Positions 1 to 8,673 of a stretch of 51,609 bases of DNA are shown in pieces. Below the pieces are notes generated by a model. The model was not told the DNA's origin, did no database searches, and was given only the letters and a program-made list of their open reading frames with translations. The DNA lies in assembly GCA_050331455.1 (NCBI GenBank), contig JBHJGV010000064.1, positions 1 through 51,609 on the forward strand, in the 5' to 3' direction. Numbering within the stretch: the first letter of the stretch is position 1; every line of letters starts with the position of its first letter. A program made the translations under genes and the position numbers. This DNA is from CAYUYV01 sp050331455. Lineage in GTDB: Bacteria > Pseudomonadota > Alphaproteobacteria > JAJFIK01.

Positions 1-130
<130 letters not shown>

Positions 131-135
131 ACGGC

Positions 136-320
136 TGCCCAATGCCGCCGGTGGTAGGATCGTGCGCCCCGTGGTCGTAGGGCGGATTGCAATCCGCCGA
201 CATACCGGGCCGCAGGGGCCGGCGTGTGGGGTTGGCGCGGAAGAGGCGGATTGCAATCCACCCCACGGGGTGCCCAATGCCGCCGGTGGTAGGATCGCGC
301 GCCCCGAGGTCGTCGGGCGG
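136..320. repeat. 50-bp direct repeat with palindromic cores upstream of purS
   Basis: A ~50-bp unit at 136-185 recurs at 271-320 with only three mismatches (period 135). Between and inside the copies lies the perfect 18-bp palindrome GGCGGATTGCAATCCGCC at 181-198, with a one-mismatch version at 245-262. This looks like a dispersed intergenic repeat of the REP type rather than coding sequence. I saw no further copy elsewhere in the window. Confidence 0.6.
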
Positions 321-416
321 TTTGCCCGTCCCGGCGGCGCAACCTTGCAAAGGCCCCGTGTGGGTGGCATGTGTCAGGTCTTGAACAGAGGCCGTCCAAT
401 CCGTGGGGAGGCGCCC

Positions 417-659
417 ATGAAAGCGCGTGTGCATGTGTCGCTGAAGGCCGGGGTGCTGGACCCGGAGGGCAAGGCGATTGCCCAGGCGCTGGACCGGCTC
501 GGCTTTACGGGCGTTGAGGATGTGCGCAAGGGCAAATTCTTCGACCTGGAGATCTCCCACACCGACCGCGCCCGGGCCGAGGCGGACCTGACGGCCATGT
601 GCGAACAGCTCCTCGCCAACACGGTGATCGAGTCCTATGCCATCGAGATCGCGCCATGA
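417..659 (+). CDS. purS: Phosphoribosylformylglycinamidine synthase subunit PurS
   Basis: Small subunit of the three-part FGAM synthase. PurS bridges the glutaminase PurQ and the synthetase PurL, and is needed to pass ammonia in step four of de novo purine synthesis in the cytoplasm. The 80-residue product has the family's usual length. It opens MKARVHVSLKAGVLDPEGKA and contains the KFFDLEI strand typical of PurS. I chose the ATG at 417, preceded by GGGGAGG; the reading frame is open back to base 6, but that extension only translates repeats and poly-G. The stop overlaps the purQ start (ATGA), so the two genes are translationally coupled. Confidence 0.95.
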   Translation: MKARVHVSLKAGVLDPEGKAIAQALDRLGFTGVEDVRKGKFFDLEISHTDRARAEADLTAMCEQLLANTVIESYAIEIAP

Positions 660-1327
660 CCCTCAAGGCCGGCGTCATCGTGTTTCCGGGGTCGAACTGT
701 GACCGGGACGTGGCCTGCGCCCTCTCCCTGGTGACCGGCACCCCCACACGGATGATCTGGCACGGGGAAACGGACCTGCCGGCCCTGGACCTCATCGTGC
801 TGCCCGGCGGTTTTTCCTATGGCGATTATCTGCGCTGCGGCGCCATTGCCGTGCACAGCCCCATCATGGAGGCTGTGATCGCCCGCGCCAGGGCCGGCAC
901 GCCGGTGCTGGGCATCTGCAACGGCTTTCAAATGCTGACCGAGACAGGGTTGTTGCCCGGCGTGTTGATGCGCAATCGGGATCTCACCTTCGTGTCCCGC
1001 ACTGTGGATTTGAGCGTCGCCAATCCGGACACGCCTTATACGGCCGCCTATGGCACGGATCAGACCCTGCGCATCCCCATCGCCCATCACGACGGGAACT
1101 ATCTGGCCGATGACAGCACGCTCGACCGGCTGGAGGGCGATGGCCGGGTGGTGCTGCGCTATCTGGGGGCCAATCCCAACGGCTCGGCCCGGGACATTGC
1201 AGGCATCACGGACGAAACGGGCCGCATTCTGGGCCTGATGCCCCATCCGGAGCGGGCCGTGGAGCCCGCGCATGGCTCGACCGACGGGCGCGGCCTGTTC
1301 GAAAGCATCGCCGCCGCCCTCGGCTGA
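656..1327 (+). CDS. purQ: Phosphoribosylformylglycinamidine synthase, glutaminase subunit PurQ
   Basis: Class I glutamine amidotransferase of 223 residues that hydrolyses glutamine and supplies ammonia to PurL. Visible hallmarks are the N-terminal FPGSNCDRD, the LPGGFSYGDYLRCG segment, the nucleophile cysteine in GICNGFQML, and the catalytic His/Glu pair in LMPHPERAVE near the C terminus. Its ATG lies inside the purS stop and purL follows after 29 bp, giving the usual alphaproteobacterial purS-purQ-purL order. Confidence 0.96.
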   Translation: MTLKAGVIVFPGSNCDRDVACALSLVTGTPTRMIWHGETDLPALDLIVLPGGFSYGDYLRCGAIAVHSPIMEAVIARARAGTPVLGICNGFQMLTETGLLPGVLMRNRDLTFVSRTVDLSVANPDTPYTAAYGTDQTLRIPIAHHDGNYLADDSTLDRLEGDGRVVLRYLGANPNGSARDIAGITDETGRILGLMPHPERAVEPAHGSTDGRGLFESIAAALG

Positions 1328-1356
1328 CCCGTCCCACCACACAGGGAGACACGCCC

Positions 1357-3558
1357 GTGACCGCCGCCCCCGCCGCCATCACCCCGGACCTTGTGGCCGA
1401 ACATGGACTGTCCCCGGACGAATATGGCGTGATCATCCGCAGCCTGAACCGGGCGCCGAACATCACGGAACTTGGCATCTTCTCGGTCATGTGGTCGGAA
1501 CACTGCTCCTACAAGTCCTCCAAGGTGTGGCTGAAAACCCTACCCACGGACGGACCCCAGGTGATCCAGGGCCCGGGGGAGAATGCGGGGGTGGTGGATA
1601 TCGGCGACGGCCAGGCGGTCGTCTTCAAGATGGAAAGCCACAATCACCCGTCTTTCATCGAGCCCTATCAGGGCGCGGCCACGGGCGTGGGCGGCATCAT
1701 GCGGGACGTGTTTACCATGGGCGCCCGGCCCATCGCCATGATGAACGCCCTGCGGTTCGGCGCGCCGGACCACCCGAAAACGCAGCATCTCGTATCCGGC
1801 GTGGTGGCGGGCATCGGCGGCTATGGCAATTGCATGGGTGTGCCGACGGTCGGGGGGGAGACGAATTTTCACCCCGCCTATAACGGCAATATTCTGGTCA
1901 ATGCCATGTGCGTGGGCCTCGCGGACACGGACAAGATCTTCTATTCGGCGGCCAAGGGCGTCGGCAATTCCATCGTTTATGTGGGCTCCAAGACCGGGCG
2001 GGACGGCATCCACGGCGCCACCACGGCCTCGGCCGAATTCGACGACGAGACGGCGGAAAAGCGCCCCACGGTGCAGGTGGGCGATCCTTTTACGGAAAAG
2101 CTTCTGCTGGAGGCGTGCCTGGAACTCATGGCCGAAGACGCCATCATCGCCATCCAGGATATGGGCGCCGCGGGCCTCACATCCTCCTCCGTGGAAATGG
2201 CGGCCAAGGGCGGCGTGGGCGTCGCGCTCGACCTCGACCGGGTGCCCCAGCGCGAAACGGGCATGACGCCCTATGAGATGATGCTGTCGGAGAGCCAGGA
2301 GCGCATGCTGATGGTGCTGCGTCCCGGCGCCGAGGACACCGGCCGGCGCATTTTCGAAAAATGGGGTCTCGACTTCGCCGTCATCGGCGAAACCACGGAC
2401 ACGAACCATCTGGTCCTGACCCATAAGGGCGCCGTGGTCGCCGATATTCCCCTCACGGCCCTTGTCGACAGCGCGCCTTTGTACGAACGCCCCTGGACGC
2501 CCACCCCGCCGCCGGCCGATCTGGCCGTGAAGGATGTGCCGGCCCCGCAGGATCTGGGCAAGGCGCTGCTCGCGCTGATCGGCTCGCCGGATCTCGCCAG
2601 CCGGCGCTGGATCTGGGAGCAATACGACTCCACCGTCATGGCGGACACGGTCATGGGCCCGGGCGGGGATGCGGCCGTGGTGCGGGTGCACGGAACGACC
2701 AAGGCCGTCGCCATCACCACCGATGTCACCCCCCGCTATTGCTTTGCCGATCCGGTGCAAGGCGGGCGCCAGGCGGTGGCCGAAGCCTGGCGCAATCTCG
2801 TCAGTGTGGGGGCACAGCCGCTGGCCATGACCGACTGCCTGAATTTCGGCGCGCCGACCCGGGCGGACATCATGGGGCAGATCGTCGGCTGCATCCAGGG
2901 CATGGGCGAGGCCGCCAGGGCGCTTGATTTCCCCGTCGTCGCCGGGAATGTGGGCCTGTTGAACGAGAACAACCGCCCGGCCATTCTGCCCACCCCGGCG
3001 ATCGGGGGCGTGGGCCTGATCGACCATCTGGACCACCGGCGCGGCCTTGGCTTTACGGGGTCCGGCCATGTGCTGCTGCTGGTCGGGGAGACGCACGGCC
3101 GGCTCGGCCAGTCGCTCTATTTGAGGGAGATGGACGGCCGGGAGGACGGCGCACCGCCGCCGGTCGATCTTGACACGGAACGGCGCAACGGCGCCTTCAT
3201 CCGCCAGCAGATTCTGGCGGGCAACGCCCTTGCCGTCCATGACCTCTCCGATGGCGGGCTCATCGTCGCGCTTGCGGAAATGGCCATGGTCTCCGGTCTG
3301 GGCGCGCGGATCGCCTATGACGGCCCCCTGCCCGCCCACGCCTATCTGTTCGGCGAGGATCAGGCCCGCTATCTTGTGGAGGCGGCGCCCCAGGCGGCGG
3401 CCCGCATGGCGGCGGCGGCGGCAATGGACGGTGTCCCCCTTGCCGTGATCGGCGAAACGGCGGGCGATGCACTGGTGCTCAACGGCGCCCCCCTGGCCAC
3501 GGTGACGGCGCTGCAGGAGGCCCATGAGGCCTGGCTGCCCGCCCTCATGGAAGGCTAA
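1357..3558 (+). CDS. purL: Phosphoribosylformylglycinamidine synthase, synthetase subunit PurL
   Basis: Small-type PurL (733 aa), which converts FGAR, ATP and ammonia to FGAM and works with PurS and PurQ. Diagnostic stretches include SVMWSEHCSYKSSK near residue 45, the FKMESHNHPS motif, and the glycine-rich VGGETNFHPAY. Two tandem PurM-like halves are evident, the second beginning around residue 400. The start is a GTG at 1357, preceded by CAGGGAGA; no in-frame ATG lies near it. The length and domain content are normal for PurL enzymes that use separate PurS and PurQ. Confidence 0.96.
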   Translation: MTAAPAAITPDLVAEHGLSPDEYGVIIRSLNRAPNITELGIFSVMWSEHCSYKSSKVWLKTLPTDGPQVIQGPGENAGVVDIGDGQAVVFKMESHNHPSFIEPYQGAATGVGGIMRDVFTMGARPIAMMNALRFGAPDHPKTQHLVSGVVAGIGGYGNCMGVPTVGGETNFHPAYNGNILVNAMCVGLADTDKIFYSAAKGVGNSIVYVGSKTGRDGIHGATTASAEFDDETAEKRPTVQVGDPFTEKLLLEACLELMAEDAIIAIQDMGAAGLTSSSVEMAAKGGVGVALDLDRVPQRETGMTPYEMMLSESQERMLMVLRPGAEDTGRRIFEKWGLDFAVIGETTDTNHLVLTHKGAVVADIPLTALVDSAPLYERPWTPTPPPADLAVKDVPAPQDLGKALLALIGSPDLASRRWIWEQYDSTVMADTVMGPGGDAAVVRVHGTTKAVAITTDVTPRYCFADPVQGGRQAVAEAWRNLVSVGAQPLAMTDCLNFGAPTRADIMGQIVGCIQGMGEAARALDFPVVAGNVGLLNENNRPAILPTPAIGGVGLIDHLDHRRGLGFTGSGHVLLLVGETHGRLGQSLYLREMDGREDGAPPPVDLDTERRNGAFIRQQILAGNALAVHDLSDGGLIVALAEMAMVSGLGARIAYDGPLPAHAYLFGEDQARYLVEAAPQAAARMAAAAAMDGVPLAVIGETAGDALVLNGAPLATVTALQEAHEAWLPALMEG

Positions 3559-3590
3559 CCCTAGGTATACGGATAACGAGGAGATGTGCC

Positions 3591-3821
3591 ATGCCCATGG
3601 CAGCGACGGATATCGAAAGCCTGATCAAGGAAGGCCTGCCCGGGGCCGAGGTGACCATCGAGGACCTCGCCGGCGATGGCGATCACTATGCGGCCCATGT
3701 GATCTGGACCGGTTTCGAAGGCAAATCCCGGATCGAGCAGCACCAGATCGTCTATGCGGCGCTGAAGGGCCATATGGGGGGCACACTGCACGCCCTGAAA
3801 CTGACCACGGCGGCCGCCTGA
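3591..3821 (+). CDS. bolA: BolA family protein
   Basis: A 76-residue protein of the BolA/YrbA family. These proteins partner monothiol glutaredoxins in iron-sulfur cluster handling. The family pattern is visible in the C-terminal half: HQIVYAALKG followed by HALKL. A good ribosome site (GAGGAG) precedes the ATG at 3591. The gene follows purL by 32 bp, as in many alphaproteobacteria, but the glutaredoxin gene (grxD) that usually comes next is absent. The next gene is an oppositely oriented kinase only 4 bp away. Confidence 0.9.
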   Translation: MPMAATDIESLIKEGLPGAEVTIEDLAGDGDHYAAHVIWTGFEGKSRIEQHQIVYAALKGHMGGTLHALKLTTAAA

Positions 3822-3825
3822 CGCC

Positions 3826-5424
3826 TCAACCCGCCGCGGCGAGGGCCCGGGTCTTGGCGCGCACTCGGGCGATCTCGCTCAACAGGGCATTCAAATCGAC
3901 CGGTTTCGCCGCGTAACCGTCGAGCCCCATGGCAAGATACCGGTCCCGGTCGCTCGGCATGGCGTCCGCCGTCATGGCGATGACGGGCACGCGGCTCCAG
4001 GGCTGGGGGGCCTTGCGGATCGCCGCGATGGTCTCCGGCCCGTCAAAGTCGGGCATACGCATGTCCAGGAGGACGAGATCGAAGGTCTCCCGGGCCAGAC
4101 GGTCGAGGGCCTGCTTCCCGCCATCCGCCTCCACGATGACCGAGCCGAGCGGCGCCAGGAACATGCGGGCCACCTGTCGATTGATCCGGTTGTCGTCGAC
4201 CACGAGGATGCGGGCGCCCTTGAACCAGGACCGGTCCGCAGGCGTCCCGTCCGTAACCGGTGGCTGCGCACGGTCCGCCTCGTCCGCCGCAACCGGCTCG
4301 ACCGTCATGGTAAAGAAGAAGTTTGATCCTATACCTTCCGTGCTCTGAACGGTGAGGTCGCCGCCCATCATGCGGGCCAGGGACCGGCTGATATGGAGGC
4401 CGAGGCCGGCGCCGCCCCCGTGGTGCGCGCTCGCCGCGTCGGCCTGGGCGAAGGCGGAAAACAGCCGGCCCATGACCTCCGCGGACATGCCGATCCCCGT
4501 ATCGCGCACCGCAATCCTCACCTGGTGCGGTGCCTGATCCGCGCCCTCGCCCATGGGTTCGGTGTGAACATCCAGTGTCACACCGCCCCGCTCAGTGAAT
4601 TTGAGGGCATTTGAGATCAGATTGCCGATGCACTGGCGCACCCGGACGGCATCGAAACGACAGCGCAGAACGGTGCCCGGCGCCACGGACAGGGTCAGCG
4701 AAAGGCCCTTTTCGTCCGCCGCCGGCTGCCACAAGGCAACCAGCCCCTCCAGAGTGCTGATCAGATCGCCGTCCACGGGCACGATATCGAGCTTGCCGGC
4801 CTCGATTTTGGACAGGTCCAGCACATCATTCACGATGGTCAGGAGGCTTTTGCCGGATTCCAGAATGGTGTCGATCTTGGCGCGCTGATCGGCGGGCAGA
4901 GACTCCCGGGCCAGGGCCTCGGCCATGCCGAGAATCCCGTTCAGCGGCGTGCGGATCTCATGGCTCATATGGGCCAGGAACTGGGACTTCGCCTCGCTGG
5001 CCGCGATGGCGGCCTTTCGGGCCTTTTTCAGGTCCTTCTCGTTCCGCTTCAACTCGGTGAGATCGATGCTGATACCAACAATCCCGGTCGCGCCAAGATG
5101 CTCATGGTGGATGCGCACGACCCGGCGGTCACGCGTGGTCAGCTCGTGCGCTTCACCGGAATCCATGGCGCCGTAGGTGTAGTCGGTGAAGTCGGCGATT
5201 TTCTCGTCCGGTGCATCCGGATAAAAGGCCCGGATCTGGCGGCGGATCGCTTCTTTTCGAGCGACGCCGGCCTCCATCTGGTCGTACATGACGGGCCACT
5301 GGCTGCGCGCGGCCGGGTTCACATAAAGCAGTTCGAATTCCCCGTCATACACGGCGAAACCGCTCTGCAAGCGGTCGATGGCGGTGAGCAGAAGCTCAAG
5401 GGTCAGTCGGTTGCCGCTCGACAT
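3826..5424 (-). CDS. PAS-containing hybrid sensor histidine kinase/response regulator
   Basis: Soluble hybrid kinase of 532 residues. The N-terminal ~120 residues form a PAS-like sensor (FAVYDGEFELLYVNPAAR). A dimerisation domain follows with HMSHEIRTPLNG (phospho-accepting His155). The ATPase domain shows NLISNALKFT, DTGIGMS and GLGLHISRSLA. The C-terminal receiver domain has VVDDN and phospho-accepting Asp454 in LLDMRMP. No transmembrane segment is visible, so the signal is probably cytoplasmic. I chose the ATG at 5424 because GAGG lies six bases upstream; a GTG at 5448 is possible. No output regulator is adjacent, so the phosphorelay target is unknown. Confidence 0.9.
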   Translation of the reverse strand: MSSGNRLTLELLLTAIDRLQSGFAVYDGEFELLYVNPAARSQWPVMYDQMEAGVARKEAIRRQIRAFYPDAPDEKIADFTDYTYGAMDSGEAHELTTRDRRVVRIHHEHLGATGIVGISIDLTELKRNEKDLKKARKAAIAASEAKSQFLAHMSHEIRTPLNGILGMAEALARESLPADQRAKIDTILESGKSLLTIVNDVLDLSKIEAGKLDIVPVDGDLISTLEGLVALWQPAADEKGLSLTLSVAPGTVLRCRFDAVRVRQCIGNLISNALKFTERGGVTLDVHTEPMGEGADQAPHQVRIAVRDTGIGMSAEVMGRLFSAFAQADAASAHHGGGAGLGLHISRSLARMMGGDLTVQSTEGIGSNFFFTMTVEPVAADEADRAQPPVTDGTPADRSWFKGARILVVDDNRINRQVARMFLAPLGSVIVEADGGKQALDRLARETFDLVLLDMRMPDFDGPETIAAIRKAPQPWSRVPVIAMTADAMPSDRDRYLAMGLDGYAAKPVDLNALLSEIARVRAKTRALAAAG

Positions 5425-5698
5425 GGGGCGCCTCGGTTTCGCTGGCACGGTCCGGTCCCATGGACCCTACGCCGCGATCATTGCCGTAACCTTGGCCATC
5501 GACCACTGTCTTTTTGGTCGAATTCGGCGCGCCGTTGACCCCTGGGGGGCGATCCGGCCGATCCGCCGCTCAACCCTGCGACGATAACGCCGGTCCCATG
5601 GCAGGCTCAAGTGCCCCGCGCGGCGCCTGTTTCCACTGGCTCCGGTCCTCCCGGGCCCTTAGCCTGGGATAAGGCAGGCCAACAGGGGAGCATGATCG

Positions 5699-6862
5699 AT
5701 GACACAGTCCAGAGTAACGCGGCGCGCACTCGTCCAGGGCGGCGTGAGCCTTGCCCTTGTCGGCTGCATGGACCAGACCGGCGCACGGCGCGAGACCGCG
5801 GGCGCTGGCCTTGGCATCAAGCCCCTCGACATTTCCCTCGACCGGCTGATGCGGGTGACGGTCTGCACACGGCCCTTCCGCCCTGCGGGCCCGCGCCTGG
5901 AGATCGAGACCGTCGCCGACAAGACGGTGGTCCATTCCTATGGCCATGGCGGATCGGGCTGGTCCTTGGCCTGGGGCTCGGCGGAAGCGGCGGCCCAGCT
6001 TGCCCTGGCCGGATCGCCGGCCTCGGTCGCCGTGGTCGGCGCAGGCGCCATCGGGCTCACCACGGCCACGGTGCTCCAGCGGACCGGCGTGCCCACGACG
6101 ATTTACGCCAAGGAGATGCCTGCCGAAAGCCGCTCGGCGCGGGCGACCGGCACCTGGTCGCCGGACAGCCGTATCGCCATGCGCGCCGATGCCAGCCCCG
6201 ATTTCCCCCAGCTCTGGGAGGCCCTCGCCCGCCGATCCTTCGCGGCGCACCAGCATTATGTGGGCACTTTGGGCCACCCGGTGGAGTTTTCGCAGCGCTA
6301 CACGATTCCGTCGGACACGGAGCGGCGGGAGACGGAGGACCCGGACGACTTCCTGCATATGGATCGCCGCATCCGCGATCTCACGCCCCGGTTCACGGAT
6401 CTTGAACCGGGCAGCCATCCCTTCCCCACCGAGGCCACGCCGCGGCACGGGCCCGTGATGACCTTCAACATCGCCGAATACTCCCGGCGCCTGATGGGCG
6501 ATTTCCTCCAAATGGGTGGGCGCATCATTCGCACCACCTTCAACACGCCGGCCGAGGTGGCGGCCCTTCCGGCGCCCGTCATTGTGAATTGCACGGGCTA
6601 CGGTGCAAAAACACTGTGGCAGGACGACAGTCTCGTGCCCGTCCGTGGGCAGATCGGTTGGCTGACGCCCCAGCCCGACCGGCTCTACGGCGTGGTGCAC
6701 GAAAACGTTATCGCCCTGTCCCGCCGGGACGGCGTGTTGATCCAGCATTTCGGCGAGAATGAGTACTACGGCTATGGTGACGACAGCGAGACGCCGGACA
6801 TGGCGGAACTGACCATGGCCATCGGCCGCATCGCGCCCATGTTCGACTGGTCCCCATCGTAG
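5699..6862 (+). CDS. D-amino-acid oxidase family FAD oxidoreductase, circularly permuted
   Basis: A 387-residue flavoenzyme related to D-amino-acid oxidases (DAO). The N terminus has TRRALVQGG followed by a hydrophobic stretch and LVGC, suggesting Tat export and possibly lipid attachment. The DAO motif order is rearranged. The segment that normally ends a DAO, CTRPFRPAGPRLE (56-68) and YGHGGSG (81-87), comes before the Rossmann FAD motif VVGAGAIGL (from ~112). The substrate-side segment with RGQIGW (from 316) lies near the C terminus. ATG 5699 is preceded by AGGGGAG. The substrate is unknown; oxidation of a D-amino acid or a secondary amine outside the cytoplasm is an inference from the family. 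Confidence 0.8.
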   Translation: MTQSRVTRRALVQGGVSLALVGCMDQTGARRETAGAGLGIKPLDISLDRLMRVTVCTRPFRPAGPRLEIETVADKTVVHSYGHGGSGWSLAWGSAEAAAQLALAGSPASVAVVGAGAIGLTTATVLQRTGVPTTIYAKEMPAESRSARATGTWSPDSRIAMRADASPDFPQLWEALARRSFAAHQHYVGTLGHPVEFSQRYTIPSDTERRETEDPDDFLHMDRRIRDLTPRFTDLEPGSHPFPTEATPRHGPVMTFNIAEYSRRLMGDFLQMGGRIIRTTFNTPAEVAALPAPVIVNCTGYGAKTLWQDDSLVPVRGQIGWLTPQPDRLYGVVHENVIALSRRDGVLIQHFGENEYYGYGDDSETPDMAELTMAIGRIAPMFDWSPS

Positions 6863-6889
6863 AGCGCCCGAAGGATCGGGCAGGCAGCG

Positions 6890-8413
6890 TCAGCCGTTTT
6901 CTTGGGCGGCCTTGAACGCCCGGAACTGATCTGTTCCTTCCCGGGCGCTGACATGGGCCGATTGGACCGCATCATTGACCGTGTGAAGACTTTTGTTGAT
7001 CGCGTCGACGGCATCGGCGGCTGTGTACATATGGTCCGTCAGCATAGCCACCGAACCGTCCTGGCGCTTCATGGACCCGCGGATGGTGTCGAATCCGCTC
7101 TCGATCGTTTCGATGGTGGAACGCACCGAACTGACCCCCGCCAGCACGGATCCGGCGGCCGTCTGCGTGCTTGAAATCTCTTTACCGATTTCTTCGGTGG
7201 CCTTGGAAACCTGTTGGGCAAGCTGCTTGATTTCGTTGGCGACAACGGCAAAGCCTTTCCCGGCCTCGCCGGCCCGGGCCGATTCAATGGCAGCATTCAG
7301 GGCCAGGAGATTGATCTGCTCCGCAATATCCTGAATGAGACGGACGATATTGTTCATGTCGTCAATGGCGGAGCGCAGCTGATTGGTCGATTGATCAGCA
7401 GTGCTCATATCCTGTGCTGCCTTGGTGACGGCGCGTCCGGCCCCCGTTACACTGGCCAGGATTTCCTGAGACGACGCCTTGAAGTCATCGGCGGCACCGG
7501 TCGCGGAATCCACCGTCTCTTTCGTGCGGGTCGATGCCGTCACGGCGACGGACAATTCCTGGTCGATCGCACCCACGCTTTCAAGGATACCGGACAGGCT
7601 TTTGTCCATCGTCATACTGATCCGATGTATTTCCGACCGCTTCGTCACCTCGGCCGTGATGTCCGTGGCGAATTTCACGATGCGCATCACCTTGCCGTCC
7701 GCATCGAGGATCGGATTGTACTGGGCAAAGATCCAGAAATCCTGCCCGTTCTTGGCGACGCGTCGGAATTCCCCCGATTTGACCTGCCCGTCCGCCAGGG
7801 CCGCCCAAAAGGACTGGTATTCGTCTTTTTGAGTATCAGTTTGATCGACAAGGATACGATGGTGTTGGCCGACCAGTTCGCCCTCGGAATATCCGGTGAG
7901 ATCGAGAAAGATTTGACTAGCCCACAGAATGTTACCATCCGTAGAGAAATGGACAACGGCCTGCGAGCGGTTGATGGCTTCGATCTGACCGAGTTTCTCC
8001 AGATCGAGCGTGGTCTGCCGGGTCACGTCAACCGCATATTTGATGATCCGGTTGACGACCCCGTTCTTGTCATGATCGGGGACATAACTCGCGTCGAGCC
8101 AGAGCGTTTCGCCGTTTTTCTTGAAGCGGCGGACGCGGTCGACGAATTGTTCGCCTTCGGCGAGGCGCGCCCAAAACGCAGCATAATCCGGGCTGTCGGC
8201 ATAGGCCTTGTCGCAGAAAATACGATGATGCTGTCCTTGAATATCCTCAAGACGATAGCCGACGGCGGTCGTGAAGCTTTCATTGGCCCAGATGATCGTG
8301 CCATCCGGTTCGAACTCGATGATGGCCAGGGCCCGATCGACCGCCCGGCGTCCCTTCATGTCTTTCGTCGGATTGTCAGGCGAGCTTCTGAAAAGCATCG
8401 GTTCATCCATCAT
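6890..8413 (-). CDS. Soluble PAS-PAS methyl-accepting chemotaxis protein
   Basis: A 507-residue chemoreceptor without transmembrane segments. Two tandem PAS/PAC units fill residues ~25-265; each has the pattern W(A/S)-x-F followed by QHHRI. The C-terminal half is the signalling coiled coil, with the conserved tip around LNAAIESARAGEAGKGFAVV and EIKQLAQQVSKATEEI. The layout matches Aer-like and BdlA-like sensors, which read redox state or regulate biofilm dispersal; that role here is inferred. The frame begins with two ATGs (8413, 8410), and no strong ribosome site is visible. It converges with the upstream oxidase gene. Confidence 0.9.
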   Translation of the reverse strand: MMDEPMLFRSSPDNPTKDMKGRRAVDRALAIIEFEPDGTIIWANESFTTAVGYRLEDIQGQHHRIFCDKAYADSPDYAAFWARLAEGEQFVDRVRRFKKNGETLWLDASYVPDHDKNGVVNRIIKYAVDVTRQTTLDLEKLGQIEAINRSQAVVHFSTDGNILWASQIFLDLTGYSEGELVGQHHRILVDQTDTQKDEYQSFWAALADGQVKSGEFRRVAKNGQDFWIFAQYNPILDADGKVMRIVKFATDITAEVTKRSEIHRISMTMDKSLSGILESVGAIDQELSVAVTASTRTKETVDSATGAADDFKASSQEILASVTGAGRAVTKAAQDMSTADQSTNQLRSAIDDMNNIVRLIQDIAEQINLLALNAAIESARAGEAGKGFAVVANEIKQLAQQVSKATEEIGKEISSTQTAAGSVLAGVSSVRSTIETIESGFDTIRGSMKRQDGSVAMLTDHMYTAADAVDAINKSLHTVNDAVQSAHVSAREGTDQFRAFKAAQENG

Positions 8414-8593
8414 GTGACCGAAAAAAGGGATGTGCGCCGGGTTGTGCTACGACCAAGGACATAAGAAGGCGTTAAGTCTGCCGCGCGGCCGGCAAGGAGC
8501 CTTCACACCCAGTCCCCTTCCCATCACACCTGCGCCAGGGATGAAAAAGGCCTTGGCGTCCGAGCCGCGACGAATTACCCTTATAAAGTATTC

Positions 8594-8631
8594 CGATCAC
8601 CTCACCTTTTCTCGATCACCTCACCTTTTCT
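8594..8631. repeat. Perfect 19-bp tandem duplication
   Basis: The unit cgatcacctcaccttttct occurs twice head to tail (8594-8612 and 8613-8631) in the 260-bp spacer between the chemoreceptor and the beta-helix gene. Perfect identity suggests a recent duplication. It lies about 45 bp before the beta-helix start codon, so it may alter that gene's leader. Confidence 0.8.
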
Positions 8632-8673
8632 CAATGGGAGGCGCGGTCGGGTTCGACCGCGCAGCGATCATCC

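Noticed and set aside
1540..3525. 661-codon open frame antisense to purL
   Set aside because: His/Gly/Arg-rich composition without motifs, on the opposite strand of a certain gene; a shadow frame typical of high-GC coding DNA.
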